Assembly (NCBI GenBank): GCA_016208915.1
Contig: JACQXE010000072.1
Coordinates: forward strand, 39,891 to 103,890
Direction: 5' to 3'
DNA: 64,000 bases
From: Nitrospirota bacterium
GTDB taxonomy: Bacteria; Nitrospirota; Thermodesulfovibrionia; Thermodesulfovibrionales; UBA1546
Within the stretch, counting starts at the first letter, position 1, and each line of letters opens with the position of its first letter. A program made the position numbers and the translations under genes. A model generated the notes under the pieces. That model saw nothing but the letters and a program-made list of their open reading frames with translations. It did no database searches and was not told where the DNA came from. This document shows, one piece after another, positions 37,443 to 47,099 of the stretch.

Positions 37443-39448
37443 AGCACACTCCGATTCCTTCCATTGCGCTTTGCATGATATAACGCCTGATCAGCTCTTT
37501 CTATTAAGCTTTCTTTTTTGTCGGAGAGGCCCAGAAAAATCGCTATCCCTATGCTTACTGTCACCTGTAGTTGTTTCCCCTCGACATTAAAAGCGGTATT
37601 CATTATTGCATTTCTGAGCCTCTCCGCCATGTTTTTTGCGCCGCTACTTTCTGTTCCGAGAAGTATTGCTGCAAATTCCTCACCCCCGTATCTTGCCGCG
37701 ATATCGATGTTCCTTATGGTATCTTTGAGAATATTTGCAACTCCATGAAGAATCTTATCGCCTGCAGGATGTCCATAGGTGTCGTTTACCTTTTTAAAAT
37801 AATCGATATCAACAAGCAGGAGCGCCAGCGGTTCTGAAAACCTTTCACGTCGCTTGAACTCAGTAGACAAACATTCCTGCAAGTGTCTGTGATTAAAAAG
37901 CCCTGTGAGCCCGTCTGTTACAGCCATTTTTTCTATCTCTGAATGGAGCCGTGCATTCGCAATAGAGATTGAGGCTTGGGTACCAAGGACTCCGAGCAGA
38001 TCTATCTGGTATGGAGTGAAGGCATCTATTTTTTCCGACAGGAAAACGAGCATTCCGAGAAGTTCCTTCTCATAAAGCAGAGGCAGGATAAAAACAGAGC
38101 TTATATCTTTAGTCTTAGCAGGCAGAAGCGGCAGACTGTAATTGCGCACATCTGAGAGATAAAGCGGCTCCATATTTTTCTTAACCATATCGAGGAGTGT
38201 GCCTTTAAGGTCGAGCGATGTTTTCTCAATAGGTATTTTCCCTTTGTGCTGTGCGATCTCAAATCTGCTGCCTGTTTTGAGAAGAAAGATAATTGATGAA
38301 GGAGCAATGTTAAAACAGCTTTCTACAAGCTTTTGTGCGAGGACATCAAGCCTGAGTGACGATGCGAGCTTCGAGCTTCCTTCATGAAGAACCCTCAACC
38401 CTGCATGCGAGCGCTGTATCTGAGAGTAAACGCGCTCTCTCTGCAATATCCTGATCAGTTGTTTTGAAAACAACTGGAGATTATTAGCATCCGCTTCATT
38501 GAATGCAGAAAACCGGGATGTATCTGCTGTCAGAACACCGAGCACAAAAGGCTCATCTATTATCGGGATTGATATGAAAGATGTGATCTTACCCTTTTTA
38601 ATGTACCCTGCCTCATAACCCATTTCGTTTATGTCGGCTGTGATTATTGTGCTTTTCTCCTTAAGACATTGAGTTATCAACCCTTCTCCGGATGGAATTA
38701 TTTCTTGCGTGTCTTCAGATGAACATCGAAGCTTAAGATTATTATTGGATGGCACAAAAAGATTGACTGACTCGGCAACAATGGACTGTTTAATTATCAG
38801 AAGGACTTCTTTTATCTCTTCGTCAGTCTTTGTTACAGAGGAAAGATATTGAGCTATTACTGAATCTTCTTTTATTGAGCCAAACTCTGCAGTTTGGGTT
38901 GTATTTGAATTTTCTTCTTTCATTGATTTCAACTCTGATTCGAGTTTATCCCGTTTTTTATTTACCGATGAGATGAAATAGGAGGTCATCACAGCAGTAA
39001 GTATCACTGAAATATTAAAGACGGTTTCTTCTATGAAAATGCTGCTATCCATAAAATGCCTTATCTCGAGAAGCGGCACAGTCAGGCTGAGAAGAATGAC
39101 AGTTATAGGACGATAAAATGTAGTCAGCGAAATAATATAAAGAAGATACACTATGTGAAGCCAGTTAAGCTGGGAAAGTTGTATCACTCCTGCAATAATG
39201 AGGGCTATATAAAAAAGAATCTCAAATGAACTTACTTTAGACTTTTTTAAAAAATACAGAAAGGCATATAAAAACAATGGCGATAGAGAAAACAGGAACC
39301 AGAGAGCGGGCTTTGTAGAGGGAAGATTAAAGAAAAGCCCGAGCCATGAGAGGAAAATAAGGCCAATTGGGGCAATCCTTGTTATGCCGATGCCCTTCCT
39401 CTTCGGACCTCCTCCTCTTTGAAAAATTTCTTGTATAAAATCTCCCAC
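37421..39448 (-). CDS. Membrane GAF-GAF-GGDEF diguanylate cyclase
   Basis: 675 aa. About six membrane helices (30-165) are followed by a coiled coil, two GAF domains (about 200-340 and 350-500) and a GGDEF domain (510-670) with ARYGGEEF. Here the inhibitory site RNID lies five residues upstream, so product feedback is kept, unlike the first cyclase in the window. The annotated start overlaps the DUF507 gene by 67 bp; no ATG, GTG or TTG closer to the first helix was found in frame, so the true start is uncertain. Confidence 0.88.
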   Translation of the reverse strand: MGDFIQEIFQRGGGPKRKGIGITRIAPIGLIFLSWLGLFFNLPSTKPALWFLFSLSPLFLYAFLYFLKKSKVSSFEILFYIALIIAGVIQLSQLNWLHIVYLLYIISLTTFYRPITVILLSLTVPLLEIRHFMDSSIFIEETVFNISVILTAVMTSYFISSVNKKRDKLESELKSMKEENSNTTQTAEFGSIKEDSVIAQYLSSVTKTDEEIKEVLLIIKQSIVAESVNLFVPSNNNLKLRCSSEDTQEIIPSGEGLITQCLKEKSTIITADINEMGYEAGYIKKGKITSFISIPIIDEPFVLGVLTADTSRFSAFNEADANNLQLFSKQLIRILQRERVYSQIQRSHAGLRVLHEGSSKLASSLRLDVLAQKLVESCFNIAPSSIIFLLKTGSRFEIAQHKGKIPIEKTSLDLKGTLLDMVKKNMEPLYLSDVRNYSLPLLPAKTKDISSVFILPLLYEKELLGMLVFLSEKIDAFTPYQIDLLGVLGTQASISIANARLHSEIEKMAVTDGLTGLFNHRHLQECLSTEFKRRERFSEPLALLLVDIDYFKKVNDTYGHPAGDKILHGVANILKDTIRNIDIAARYGGEEFAAILLGTESSGAKNMAERLRNAIMNTAFNVEGKQLQVTVSIGIAIFLGLSDKKESLIERADQALYHAKRNGRNRSVLWNEIKR

Positions 39449-39666
39449 TCAGGGCTCCCTTCAAATAGCTTCTTTGAAAAGGACTGGAGTTTCTTTCTTA
39501 CTGCCAAATCGATGTCCTCGCCTATTTTTAATTCGCCGATGATGATGCGCTTAATCTCCCGCCTTATCTTGCCCTCTTCATCATGAAACTCTATGATGTC
39601 TCTGTCAATAAGCCCTTTTAGCAATACATGTGTAAGATGGGTGACTTTTTCCTCAGAAAGCATCAT
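39382..39666 (-). CDS. DUF507-family protein, second copy
   Basis: 94 aa, helical, highly charged (VTHLTHVLLKGLIDRDIIEF, ERxLDxxVRKKLQSF-like spacing). It follows a related gene with an ATGA overlap, and both share the pattern of a helix, an acidic strand and a C-terminal EILYKKF/DYRKLFDLTK. Function unknown. The twins lie between rpsR and a cyclase, where other bacteria have rplI and dnaB. Confidence 0.75.
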   Translation of the reverse strand: MMLSEEKVTHLTHVLLKGLIDRDIIEFHDEEGKIRREIKRIIIGELKIGEDIDLAVRKKLQSFSKKLFEGSPEWEILYKKFFKEEEVRRGRASA

Positions 39667-39944
39667 AGCACAACATTCCTCTCTTTCACGAGCTTTTGTT
39701 TTGTAAGATCAAAAAGCTTTCTGTAATCAACGCGGCTGCGCTCTATCTCAGGGCTGTGTTTTTTGAGGAGATTTCTTACCTCATCGTTCAATCTGTCCTC
39801 TACCGTCAGCTCGGTGAATATTATCTCCTCAGCGTCTGCAAGAAGTTTTTCCATTGTAGTACGTGGGGTAATAAGCTGCTTTGAGACAATGCCATTGATA
39901 ACCTTTTTGGTTATCAATGGCACCCATGTCTTTGGAATCCGCAT
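39663..39944 (-). CDS. DUF507-family protein, first copy
   Basis: 93 aa starting MRIPKTWVPLITKKVINGIV. It begins 3 bp after the rpsR stop, so it belongs to the rpsF-ssb-rpsR transcript. The first 20 codons contain a perfect 14-bp hairpin. No enzymatic motif is visible; a small helical nucleic-acid or protein-binding role is possible but unproven. Confidence 0.75.
   Translation of the reverse strand: MRIPKTWVPLITKKVINGIVSKQLITPRTTMEKLLADAEEIIFTELTVEDRLNDEVRNLLKKHSPEIERSRVDYRKLFDLTKQKLVKERNVVL
39890..39922 (-). promoter_or_regulatory. Perfect 14-bp hairpin inside the first DUF507 gene
   Basis: TGCCATTGATAACC, loop TTTTT (AAAAA in the RNA), GGTTATCAATGGCA. It covers codons 8-18 of the DUF507 gene, 22 bp after its start, inside the ribosomal-protein transcript. 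It may slow translation or stabilise the upstream rpsR message. Confidence 0.7.
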
Positions 39945-39947
39945 GTC

Positions 39948-40172
39948 TTATTTTTCTAGAAATGAAAGGATGGCAATGTTCCGCGCTCTTTTAATTGCCT
40001 CGGTAAGCTCCCGTTGGTGTTTTGCGCATGCACCGGTCATCCTTTGAGGAAGAATCTTGCCTTTGTCTGTCAGGTAGCTCCTCATAGTCTTTACATCTTT
40101 ATAGTCGATGAATGCTACCTTCTCTGAGCAGAACCTGCAGAATTTTCTTCTTTGAATTCTTCGCTGCTGCAA
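39948..40172 (-). CDS. rpsR: 30S ribosomal protein S18
   Basis: 74 aa. The core [45 protein letters not shown] is diagnostic. N-terminal Cys residues (FCRFCSEK) plus CAKH make a zinc-binding variant. It binds 16S rRNA with S6, encoded upstream in the same run. Confidence 0.97.
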   Translation of the reverse strand: MQQRRIQRRKFCRFCSEKVAFIDYKDVKTMRSYLTDKGKILPQRMTGACAKHQRELTEAIKRARNIAILSFLEK

Positions 40173-40191
40173 TCTCTTCTCCTTTCTGTTA

Positions 40192-40220
40192 CGAAAGAAG
40201 GATTATATAACCTTCTTTCG
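40192..40220 (-). promoter_or_regulatory. 10-bp hairpin between ssb and rpsR
   Basis: CGAAAGAAGG, a 9-nt AT loop, CCTTCTTTCG, between the ssb stop and the rpsR ribosome site (AGAAAGGAG). It is not followed by a T-run, so it more likely modulates processing or rpsR expression than terminates. Confidence 0.6.
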
Positions 40221-40237
40221 GGAATCACCTGATATAA

Positions 40238-40648
40238 CTAAAACGGTTCCAAATCTGTTGTTTCTTCTGGTGGTGCAGAGTCGACGCCAATATTGGACTC
40301 TGTTGGTTCTTCAGCCTCCCCTGCAGTTCTCTTTGTTGATAAGAATCTAACAGAGTTGGCAATAACCTCAACCTTGCTCCTTTGCTGCCCGTCTGATTCC
40401 CATCTGCGCTCCTGCAGCCGTCCTTCTACAAGGACAGGCCTTCCTTTACTGAGATACTTACTGCAGGATTCTGCCTGTTTCCCAAAAACAACGATATCTA
40501 TAAATAGAGTCTCTGATTTAAGTTCGTCGGATTGCTTATATTTTGAGTTGACGGCTATTCTAAAGGAAGAAACCGCTGTTCCCTGAGGCGTGTATCTCAT
40601 CTCAGGGTCTTTTGTTAGATTTCCTATGAAGATTACTTTATTAAACAT
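40238..40648 (-). CDS. ssb: Single-stranded DNA-binding protein
   Basis: 136 aa. OB-fold start MFNKVIFIGNLTKDPEMRYTP, with IDIVVFGKQAESCSKYLSKG; the acidic partner-binding tip DLEPF is present. It coats single-stranded DNA in replication and repair. It starts 2 bp after the rpsF stop, the common rpsF-ssb-rpsR operon. Confidence 0.97.
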   Translation of the reverse strand: MFNKVIFIGNLTKDPEMRYTPQGTAVSSFRIAVNSKYKQSDELKSETLFIDIVVFGKQAESCSKYLSKGRPVLVEGRLQERRWESDGQQRSKVEVIANSVRFLSTKRTAGEAEEPTESNIGVDSAPPEETTDLEPF

Positions 40649-40649
40649 C

Positions 40650-41024
40650 TTATGCCTCTGTTTTCTGTTCTGCTGTAACTACTGAAGCAGAAGAGCCTTC
40701 TCCGGCAGAGACTGTCTGCAGGGCTGCCTCTATCTGTTTTTTGTCAAGCTTTAATATCATATACTTTATTACAGGGTCAAAGACCTTGTAATAATCTTCA
40801 AGTTTTTTGATTAAAGATGATGGAGATTTGAAGTGAAGCAGAAGATAGAATCCCTTTTTGTGCTTTTTGATCTCGTATGCGAGTTTTCTCCTTCCCCAAG
40901 GATTAATCTGAAGTATCTCGCCAGCTGAATTTGTAATGAGATTTTTAATCTTTTCTGTGGCTGCTGTGATATCTTCGTCAGGAAGAGTTGCATTGAGTAT
41001 TATGATGCTTTCATAGATGTTCAC
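40650..41024 (-). CDS. rpsF: 30S ribosomal protein S6
   Basis: 124 aa: MNIYESIIILNATLPDEDI, then INPWGRRKLAYEIKKHKKGFYLLLHF. Strong AAGGAGG site. A small CGCC-TTA-GGCG hairpin lies in the leader, where many bacteria have an S6:S18-binding control element, but I could not match its bulged core. The start region also contains the palindrome TGTTCACGTGAACA. Confidence 0.96.
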   Translation of the reverse strand: MNIYESIIILNATLPDEDITAATEKIKNLITNSAGEILQINPWGRRKLAYEIKKHKKGFYLLLHFKSPSSLIKKLEDYYKVFDPVIKYMILKLDKKQIEAALQTVSAGEGSSASVVTAEQKTEA

Positions 41025-41554
41025 GTGAACACCTCCTTATGGATTTATCCGCCTAAGGCGAATTGTAGCCCTACTCTAAATGAGAGAGCAAGGAGCCTGC
41101 CTGCGGTAGGCAGGTTGATATTTATACCATAAACTGCGTGAGAAAATCAATACAAAGAAACAGGTTAAAGAGAAATTTAACTTTGAGGTTTTTCTTGTTC
41201 TTAAAGCAACATGTTTTTCCTTTATACAAATATTCCTACAATGTCTGTTTCACATAGCACATACATCAGCAGCGGTTAAGCTCTCAATACCAATAGCGCA
41301 AACCTTTCATCACCTCTTCAAGTTATTTTTTCATTTAATTCCCTCGCACAGTTTTTGGTCTATAATGTACATTAACGCATTGATATTGACACTGTTTCCA
41401 TCAACACCTGTTACTTATAGCGCCAATGATGCCTGATCTATACTATCCACAATGTGAAACCAACGTTATTAAAAAACCCATCAACTCATTCGTAGTATAA
41501 AATTGCATCAGTATATAACAAAATATAACAAAAAGTCATAAAACTATCAAAATG

Positions 41555-41570
41555 TGTTCCACATGGAACA
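41555..41570. promoter_or_regulatory. parS-like site 1
   Basis: TGTTCCACATGGAACA differs at one central base from TGTTCCACGTGGAACA, the known ParB-binding parS of Pseudomonas. A second parS-like site lies 640 bp away in the same gene-free region. Confidence 0.6.
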
Positions 41571-42191
41571 ATAACATTCATAATGTTTTTTTGACAGCTA
41601 ATCTAAATGGTTATTTTCATGAGATTAGATTTCGATAGCGTTGACCCTGAATTTACTACATGCTAATTCCCGAACTGCTCAATAGATATACTCCATGAAG
41701 CCCTGAAAATGCGCCAAAAGTTGAGAATTATCTATTCTCCTTACATTTATATTACGCCTTACTTCACAAACATGTCGATTTCTTAATGCAAATTGTGCGC
41801 TTCGCTCAAATGTATACAAAATGCCAAACGAATTTTGGTTGGGTATAAGGCAAAGCAGAAGATTTCATTGTATGCCGCAAGAAATGCTTATAATGCATAC
41901 TATACGCATTTGCTCGCACCACACTTAAGGTGTGTCTTTTGATGTTTGATGGGTAATCTCGCTCAGGCCAAACCCTGTAAGGGTTGTCTGAAAATATGAG
42001 ATTTTTTTTGTGGCTTGTCCTGAGCAAAACACCGAGATTCTTCGCCTCGCTCAGGATAAAATGAATCAAAACGCTTAGAATGGCAATGACTCTGCTTAAT
42101 GTTATTTTTCAGTAGGCGGCAAATATGTTATTGAATTTTTTTGAGATAAATAAGTGCAGCATCGTTAATTGATGCATAGGGATTTCTGTTT

Positions 42192-42207
42192 TGTTTCACG
42201 TGAAACT
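42192..42207. promoter_or_regulatory. parS-like site 2
   Basis: TGTTTCACGTGAAACT matches the Bacillus parS consensus TGTTTCACGTGAAACA at 15 of 16 positions, with a perfect 14-bp palindrome core. parA and parB are not in the window. Confidence 0.75.
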
Positions 42208-42447
42208 ATTCACGGACTGCTTTTTACGACATTTCTTTGAAAATCGTCTTTGTTGTTTTCTGCCCATGATAATTTCGGTTCTTTCGCAAAAAAAAAAGTT
42301 GTAACAACTGAACAATAAAATTTATGGACTCCTGTTTTTTAAACGGCAAAATAAAACTATTTAACTGCTATCTCCTGCCAGTACGAATGAAATTTATAAA
42401 TTATACGAGTTGAGGCAGACAATTGTTAAAATGGCATAAAATTTCTT

Positions 42448-42499
42448 TTGACAAATTGGAAGGCTTCGCTTACAATTGTAATTGAGAATCAATCTCAAT
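42448..42499 (+). promoter_or_regulatory. feoB promoter with Fur-box-like operator
   Basis: TTGACA (42448-42453), 17 bp, TACAAT (42471-42476). ATTGAGAATCAATCTCAAT (42481-42499) follows, a 19-bp inverted repeat of Fur-box type over the start-point region. The downstream fur gene probably represses from here when iron is plentiful. Confidence 0.8.
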
Positions 42500-42513
42500 A
42501 GAGGAGCTACAGA

Positions 42514-44457
42514 ATGAACGTATCAGATAAGATTGTGCTTGTTGGGAATCCGAATGTCGGCAAGAGCGTGATATTCGGTCTCCTGACAAAGAAATATGTA
42601 ACAGTATCGAATTATCCTGGAACAACTGTTGAAGTATCTTATGGCAGTGCAATGCTCTCCGGGAAGGAATACATTATTGTTGATACTCCGGGAATAAACA
42701 GCCTTGTACCAATGAGCGAGGATGAAAAAGTTACGAGGGATATATTTTTGAAAGAAAGGCCATTTGCAGTCATACATGTGGCTGACACAAAAAATATAAG
42801 AAGGTCCCTTTTCCTTACGCTTCAGCTTGCTGAGATGGGATTGCCATTAATCCTTGTTCTTAATATGGAAGATGAGGCAAGAGACAGAGGGATTAGCATA
42901 GATATTGACAAACTCAAGACATTAACAGGGATTAGCGCAGTAAGCACGATTGCCCCTCAGAGAAAAGGCATAAAAGAGCTAAGGGCTGCTGTCTCAAGCC
43001 CAGCAGTCCCAACGGTTAAAGTCAGGTATATTCCGATAATCGAGGAATACCTTACGAAGATATCAGCCATCCTGCCGAACTTCAATGTATCGAAAAGGGC
43101 GCTTTCAATAATGATCCTTTCAGGAGATGAAAGCCTTAAAGAATGGTTAATCACTAACCTTAGTCCAGATAAGATAAAGGAGATTGAATTTCTGCGCGAT
43201 GAATGCCAGGCGCAGATAAAAGACCCGGTTAGTTTTTTGATAAACCAGAGACGACTTGATATTACGGAGGAGATAAGCATGCAGGTGCTTAAAAAGATCC
43301 CTGCTGAAGGCGGAAAAATACTATCGTTTACAGGAAAAATAAGCATGCATCCTTTCTGGGGTATTCCTCTATTGCTACTTGTTCTCTATGGACTTTACGA
43401 ATTTGTTGGCGTATTCGGCGCCGGCACACTTGTTGACTTCTTCGAAGAGATAATATTTGGAAGATATATCAATCCGATGGCAACAAAGGTCATCCAGTTA
43501 ATAGTCCCATTCAGTTTTATGCAGGAGATGCTAATAGGAGAATATGGGCTTATAACTGTTGCTCTAACATATGCCATAGCTATAATCCTTCCAATCTCTG
43601 CGACATTCTTTATCGCATTCGCCATACTCGAAGACAGCGGTTATCTGCCGAGGCTTGCAATAATGAGCAACAGGATTTTCAATCTCATGGGGCTTAATGG
43701 TAAGGCTGTCTTGCCGATGGTGCTCGGTCTGGGCTGCGGCACAATGGCAGTAATGACATCAAGGATACTCGAGACAAAAAGGGAACGAATCATCGTAACA
43801 TTCCTCCTTGCATTAGCTGTTCCATGCTCTGCACAGCTCGGTGTAATACTCGGAATGCTTGGAGCCTTATCATTTAAAGCCACACTGATATGGTCAGGAA
43901 CTGTTCTGGCGACACTGCTGTTGTCAGGGTACATTGCATCAAAAGTTATCAAAGGAGAACAGACAGAATTTTTTCTTGAGATACCGCCAATTAGGAAGCC
44001 GAATCTCACTAATATAATCGTCAAGACTATAGGAAGGGTTGAATGGTATCTAAAAGAAGCAGTGCCGCTCTTTATTCTCGGGACATTTATACTTTTCGTC
44101 CTGCATAAACTTAATCTCCTGAAGATTCTTGAATCAATAGCCTCGCCTATTGTCGTGAATCTCCTTGGGCTTCCAGAAAAGACAACGGCGTCATTTATCA
44201 TGGGTTTTTTACGAAGGGATTATGGAGCAGCCGGTCTTTTCGCACTGGCAGAAAAGGGCATGCTAACACCGCTTCAGTCTGTTGTGAGCCTTGTAACAAT
44301 AACTCTCTTTATCCCCTGTCTGGCAAACTTCTTTATGATAGTTAAAGAGCGGGGCATGACAACAGCATTGGCTATAATAGCAATCGTTTTCCCTGCAGCA
44401 TTTTTAGGCGGTGGATTGCTGAACTGGATTTTAAGAACATTGAATGTGACATTCTGA
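42514..44457 (+). CDS. feoB: Ferrous iron transporter FeoB
   Basis: 647 aa. The cytosolic G domain has G1 GNPNVGKS, G3 DTPG and G4 NMED. The membrane domain has the paired Gate/NFeoB-C repeats (FAILEDSGYLPRLAIMSNRIFNLMGLNGKAVLPMVLGLGCG, PCSAQLG). It is a GTP-dependent Fe(II) importer of the inner membrane, suited to anoxic conditions. No feoA is adjacent. GAGGAG ribosome site. fur follows on the same strand 17 bp later. Confidence 0.96.
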   Translation: MNVSDKIVLVGNPNVGKSVIFGLLTKKYVTVSNYPGTTVEVSYGSAMLSGKEYIIVDTPGINSLVPMSEDEKVTRDIFLKERPFAVIHVADTKNIRRSLFLTLQLAEMGLPLILVLNMEDEARDRGISIDIDKLKTLTGISAVSTIAPQRKGIKELRAAVSSPAVPTVKVRYIPIIEEYLTKISAILPNFNVSKRALSIMILSGDESLKEWLITNLSPDKIKEIEFLRDECQAQIKDPVSFLINQRRLDITEEISMQVLKKIPAEGGKILSFTGKISMHPFWGIPLLLLVLYGLYEFVGVFGAGTLVDFFEEIIFGRYINPMATKVIQLIVPFSFMQEMLIGEYGLITVALTYAIAIILPISATFFIAFAILEDSGYLPRLAIMSNRIFNLMGLNGKAVLPMVLGLGCGTMAVMTSRILETKRERIIVTFLLALAVPCSAQLGVILGMLGALSFKATLIWSGTVLATLLLSGYIASKVIKGEQTEFFLEIPPIRKPNLTNIIVKTIGRVEWYLKEAVPLFILGTFILFVLHKLNLLKILESIASPIVVNLLGLPEKTTASFIMGFLRRDYGAAGLFALAEKGMLTPLQSVVSLVTITLFIPCLANFFMIVKERGMTTALAIIAIVFPAAFLGGGLLNWILRTLNVTF

Positions 44458-44474
44458 TTCCAGGATAAAAAGGC

Positions 44475-44933
44475 ATGGAAGATAAAATTTTCAGAGAATT
44501 CCTTGAAAAAAAAGGCCTAAAATTTACAAAGGAACGTGCAGCCGTACTAAAAGAAGTCTTTTCGAACCACAACCACTTTGACCCTGATGATCTTTATGTG
44601 AAAATGAAAGGCCAAGGGATGAAGGTATCCAAGGCATCTGTTTATAGAACACTTCCTCTGCTTCTTGAGTGTGGCCTTGTTGAGCAGGTTGAGCGGTTCG
44701 ATAAACATGCACATTATGAACACACCTTTGGACACGGGCATCATGACCATCTCATCTGCATCAAATGCGGAAAAGTAATCCCACTTTTTTCAGAAAAACT
44801 TGAAAAATTACAGGAGAGCCTCTGCAAGCAGGAGAAATTCAGATGTCTTACTCACATCTTAGAGATAAAAGGTTATTGTTCAAAGTGCGAGGAAAAGGGG
44901 CAGGGCGGAAAACAAAAAAGGCCCGGAGTTTAA
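44475..44933 (+). CDS. fur: Fur-family metal-dependent repressor
   Basis: 152 aa. The winged helix (FTKERAAVLKEVFSNHNHFDPDDLYVKMKGQGMKVSKASVYRTLPLL) is followed by the His-rich metal site HYEHTFGHGHHDHLICIKCGKVI and a second CxxC (YCSKCE). Co-transcription with feoB and the operator upstream point to iron control. PerR- or Zur-like specificity cannot be excluded by sequence alone. Its stop lies in a repeat that also forms the terminator. Confidence 0.93.
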   Translation: MEDKIFREFLEKKGLKFTKERAAVLKEVFSNHNHFDPDDLYVKMKGQGMKVSKASVYRTLPLLLECGLVEQVERFDKHAHYEHTFGHGHHDHLICIKCGKVIPLFSEKLEKLQESLCKQEKFRCLTHILEIKGYCSKCEEKGQGGKQKRPGV

Positions 44934-44946
44934 TCCGAGCCTTCTA
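44916..44946. terminator. Bidirectional terminator between fur and 5S rRNA
   Basis: AAGGCCCGGA-gtttaa-TCCGAGCCTT (one mismatch) flanked by an A-run on the left and T-rich sequence on the right, so it can stop both fur (+) and the 5S transcript (-). Its left arm plus loop, AAAAGGCCCGGAGTTTAA, recurs at 45390-45407 with one change. Confidence 0.7.
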
Positions 44947-44953
44947 AATTTAA

Positions 44954-45069
<116 letters not shown>

Positions 45070-45123
45070 AACTTAATTCTGGAGAACATCTATTTATAAC
45101 ATCAAAATGATGAAAAAATCAAG

Positions 45124-45196
45124 TGGAGGTGAACGGGATCGAACCGATGACCTCCTGCTTGCAAAGCAGGCGCTCTCCCAGCTGAGCTACACCCCC
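45124..45196 (-). tRNA. tRNA-Ala (TGC)
   Basis: GGGGGTG acceptor, GCTC-AGCTGGGA-GAGC D arm, anticodon loop CTTTGCAAG region giving TGC, T loop TTCGATC. The CCA is not encoded. Confidence 0.96.
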
Positions 45197-45199
45197 TGG

Positions 45200-45276
45200 T
45201 GGTGGGCCTAGGTGGAATCGAACCATCGACCTCGCGCTTATCAGGCGCGCGCTCTAACCATCTGAGCTATAGGCCC
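45200..45276 (-). tRNA. tRNA-Ile (GAT)
   Basis: GGGCCTA/TAGGCCC acceptor, anticodon loop CTGATAA giving GAT, T loop TTCGATT; discriminator A and encoded CCA. Ile followed by Ala is the classical spacer pair of an rRNA operon. Confidence 0.96.
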
Positions 45277-45381
45277 TGAAAAAATACTACCACCTTATTG
45301 GCCTTCAATAAACAGCACAAACCAAAGAAGATAAAATAACTTAATTTATATCTCCCTGTCAAGCTGAGCATATTCAAAGGT

Positions 45382-45410
45382 TTGACATTAAAAGGCTCGG
45401 AGTTTAAACT
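45382..45410 (+). promoter_or_regulatory. argS promoter, possibly leaderless
   Basis: TTGACA, 17 bp, TAAACT, with the argS ATG 8 nt after the -10 box. No ribosome-binding site precedes the ATG. The spacer holds the second copy of the AAAAGGCTCGGAGTTTAA repeat. Confidence 0.55.
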
Positions 45411-45418
45411 TAATCTCT

Positions 45419-47059
45419 ATGAAAAAGAAGCTAAACAGTGTTTTACAGGACACATTTAATGCTCTTGCTATTACTTTTCCTGAAATAATTTTAGAGTTGG
45501 CTAAGGAGGAGTCATTCGGCGACCTCGCAACCCCTGTTGCAATGTCTCTGTCAAAGATTCTTAAAAAACCTCCGAGAAAGATTGCAGAAGACATCATAAA
45601 CTCCATATCAGAAAAAAATATATTCGAGAAAATAGAAATTGCAGGGCCGGGTTTTATAAATTTTACTTTCTCAAAAGCATATCTCTATTCAGAAATAAAG
45701 GCTCTCATAAAAATGGGGTCTAGTTTTCTCAGGGAGGATATAGGAAAAAACAGAAGGGTACAGATCGAATTTGTAAGTGCGAATCCAACAGGGCCGCTTC
45801 ACCTTGGGCATGGCAGGGGCGCTGCTTTTGGTTCTGCATTATCCAACCTGCTTGAAGCAGGCGGATATGATGTTGAATGTGAATATTATATAAACGATGC
45901 AGGTCGGCAGGTCAAACTGTTGGGCATTTCAGTGTTTGCACGGTATAACCAATTGTCAGGCAGGGATTATTCATTCCCTGAGGAAGGATATAAAGGCGGA
46001 TATGTAGATGATATCGCAAGAGCAATAATCAAAAATGCAGGCAATAAATACTCTGACTGCAGATTTGAAGATGCAGAGGCATTTTTTATAGATTTTTCCT
46101 ATAAGATGATGCTTGAAAACATAAAGAAGGATCTGAGGGATTTTGGCGTTGCATTTAACACATGGCAGAGCGAGAGGGAGCTATATCAGAAGTCAGAAGT
46201 AGAGCATTCAATAGATGAGTTGAGGAGGAAAGGCTACATATATGAGCAGGATGGAGCTATATGGTTCAAGGCAACAGAATTCGGCGACGACAAAGACAGG
46301 GTTGTGATCAAAAAAGATGGAGAATACACATACTTCGCTCCTGATATTGCATATCACAGGAAAAAAATAGAGAAGAAATTTGACGAGCTCATTGATATAT
46401 GGGGAGCAGACCACCACGGCTATATACCGAGGATTCAGGCAGTTATACAGGCTTTCGGTTATCCGAAGGAGAGCCTGAGGGTTCTTCTTGTCCAGATGGT
46501 CTCACTCCTCAGAGGCGGAAAACCTGTGTCAATGTCAAAGAGGGCAGGGGAGTTTGTGACGCTAAGAGAAGTGGTGGATGAGGTTGGCGCTGATACAACG
46601 AAGTTTATATTTCTTACAAGACGTTCTGACAGCCATCTCGAATTTGACTTGGAGGTTGCAAAGGCACAGTCAGCAGAAAACCCAGTCTTTTATGTGCAGT
46701 ATGCAAATGCGAGGATAAACAGCATATTCTCGCATGCAAGAGAGCAGGGGATACATATAGATAAATTCGAAGAAACAGATCTGGGTTTGTTAACGACGCC
46801 TGAAGAATTGCGAATGATAAAAAAACTGCTCACCTATCCGATGATATTTGAAGGCGCTGTTATAGCACATGAGCCGCACAGAATAACGTTCTATCTTCAG
46901 GAACTTGCAGGTATGTTTCATCCTTATTATCACAAGCACAAGGTTGTAACTGATGATATAAATCTCACAAAGGCGCGGCTTGTACTCTGTGAGGCGGTAC
47001 AAATTGTGCTTAAGGACGGGCTTGAGATTTTGGGGTTAAGCGCGCCTGCGAAGATGTAA
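45419..47059 (+). CDS. argS: Arginyl-tRNA synthetase
   Basis: 546 aa. Class I signatures: HIGH motif as HLGHGRG in [19 protein letters not shown]-like MSKRAGE, and the C-terminal anticodon-binding DALR domain (YAAR-type positions in [12 protein letters not shown]). The N-terminal Add-1 domain is present. It charges tRNA-Arg. Confidence 0.97.
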   Translation: MKKKLNSVLQDTFNALAITFPEIILELAKEESFGDLATPVAMSLSKILKKPPRKIAEDIINSISEKNIFEKIEIAGPGFINFTFSKAYLYSEIKALIKMGSSFLREDIGKNRRVQIEFVSANPTGPLHLGHGRGAAFGSALSNLLEAGGYDVECEYYINDAGRQVKLLGISVFARYNQLSGRDYSFPEEGYKGGYVDDIARAIIKNAGNKYSDCRFEDAEAFFIDFSYKMMLENIKKDLRDFGVAFNTWQSERELYQKSEVEHSIDELRRKGYIYEQDGAIWFKATEFGDDKDRVVIKKDGEYTYFAPDIAYHRKKIEKKFDELIDIWGADHHGYIPRIQAVIQAFGYPKESLRVLLVQMVSLLRGGKPVSMSKRAGEFVTLREVVDEVGADTTKFIFLTRRSDSHLEFDLEVAKAQSAENPVFYVQYANARINSIFSHAREQGIHIDKFEETDLGLLTTPEELRMIKKLLTYPMIFEGAVIAHEPHRITFYLQELAGMFHPYYHKHKVVTDDINLTKARLVLCEAVQIVLKDGLEILGLSAPAKM

Positions 47060-47099
47060 TACTGGATTTCTTTCTAATTGTTGGTATAAAATATCCGCT

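Larger units (their letters stand above)
41025..42447. other. 1.4-kb gene-free region, possible origin or centromere segment
   Basis: No credible gene is present; the ORF at 41806-42069 is a dispersed-repeat shadow (FILSEAKNLGVLL). The stretch is AT-rich and contains a CCTGCCTGCGGTAGGCAGG hairpin (41096-41114) and two parS-like palindromes. One near-match to a DnaA box (CTATCCACA, about 41445) is present. One box is not enough to call an origin. rpsF-ssb-rpsR lies next to parS and oriC in Bacillus subtilis as well. Confidence 0.6.

Noticed and set aside
41017-41030. Palindrome TGTTCACGTGAACA as a third parS site
   Set aside because: It is two bases shorter than parS, so half-site spacing is wrong, and it overlaps the rpsF start codon.
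41806-42069. 87-aa ORF (MIHFILSEAKNL...) as a gene
   Set aside because: The sequence is a common dispersed repeat translated by chance, with no family resemblance.
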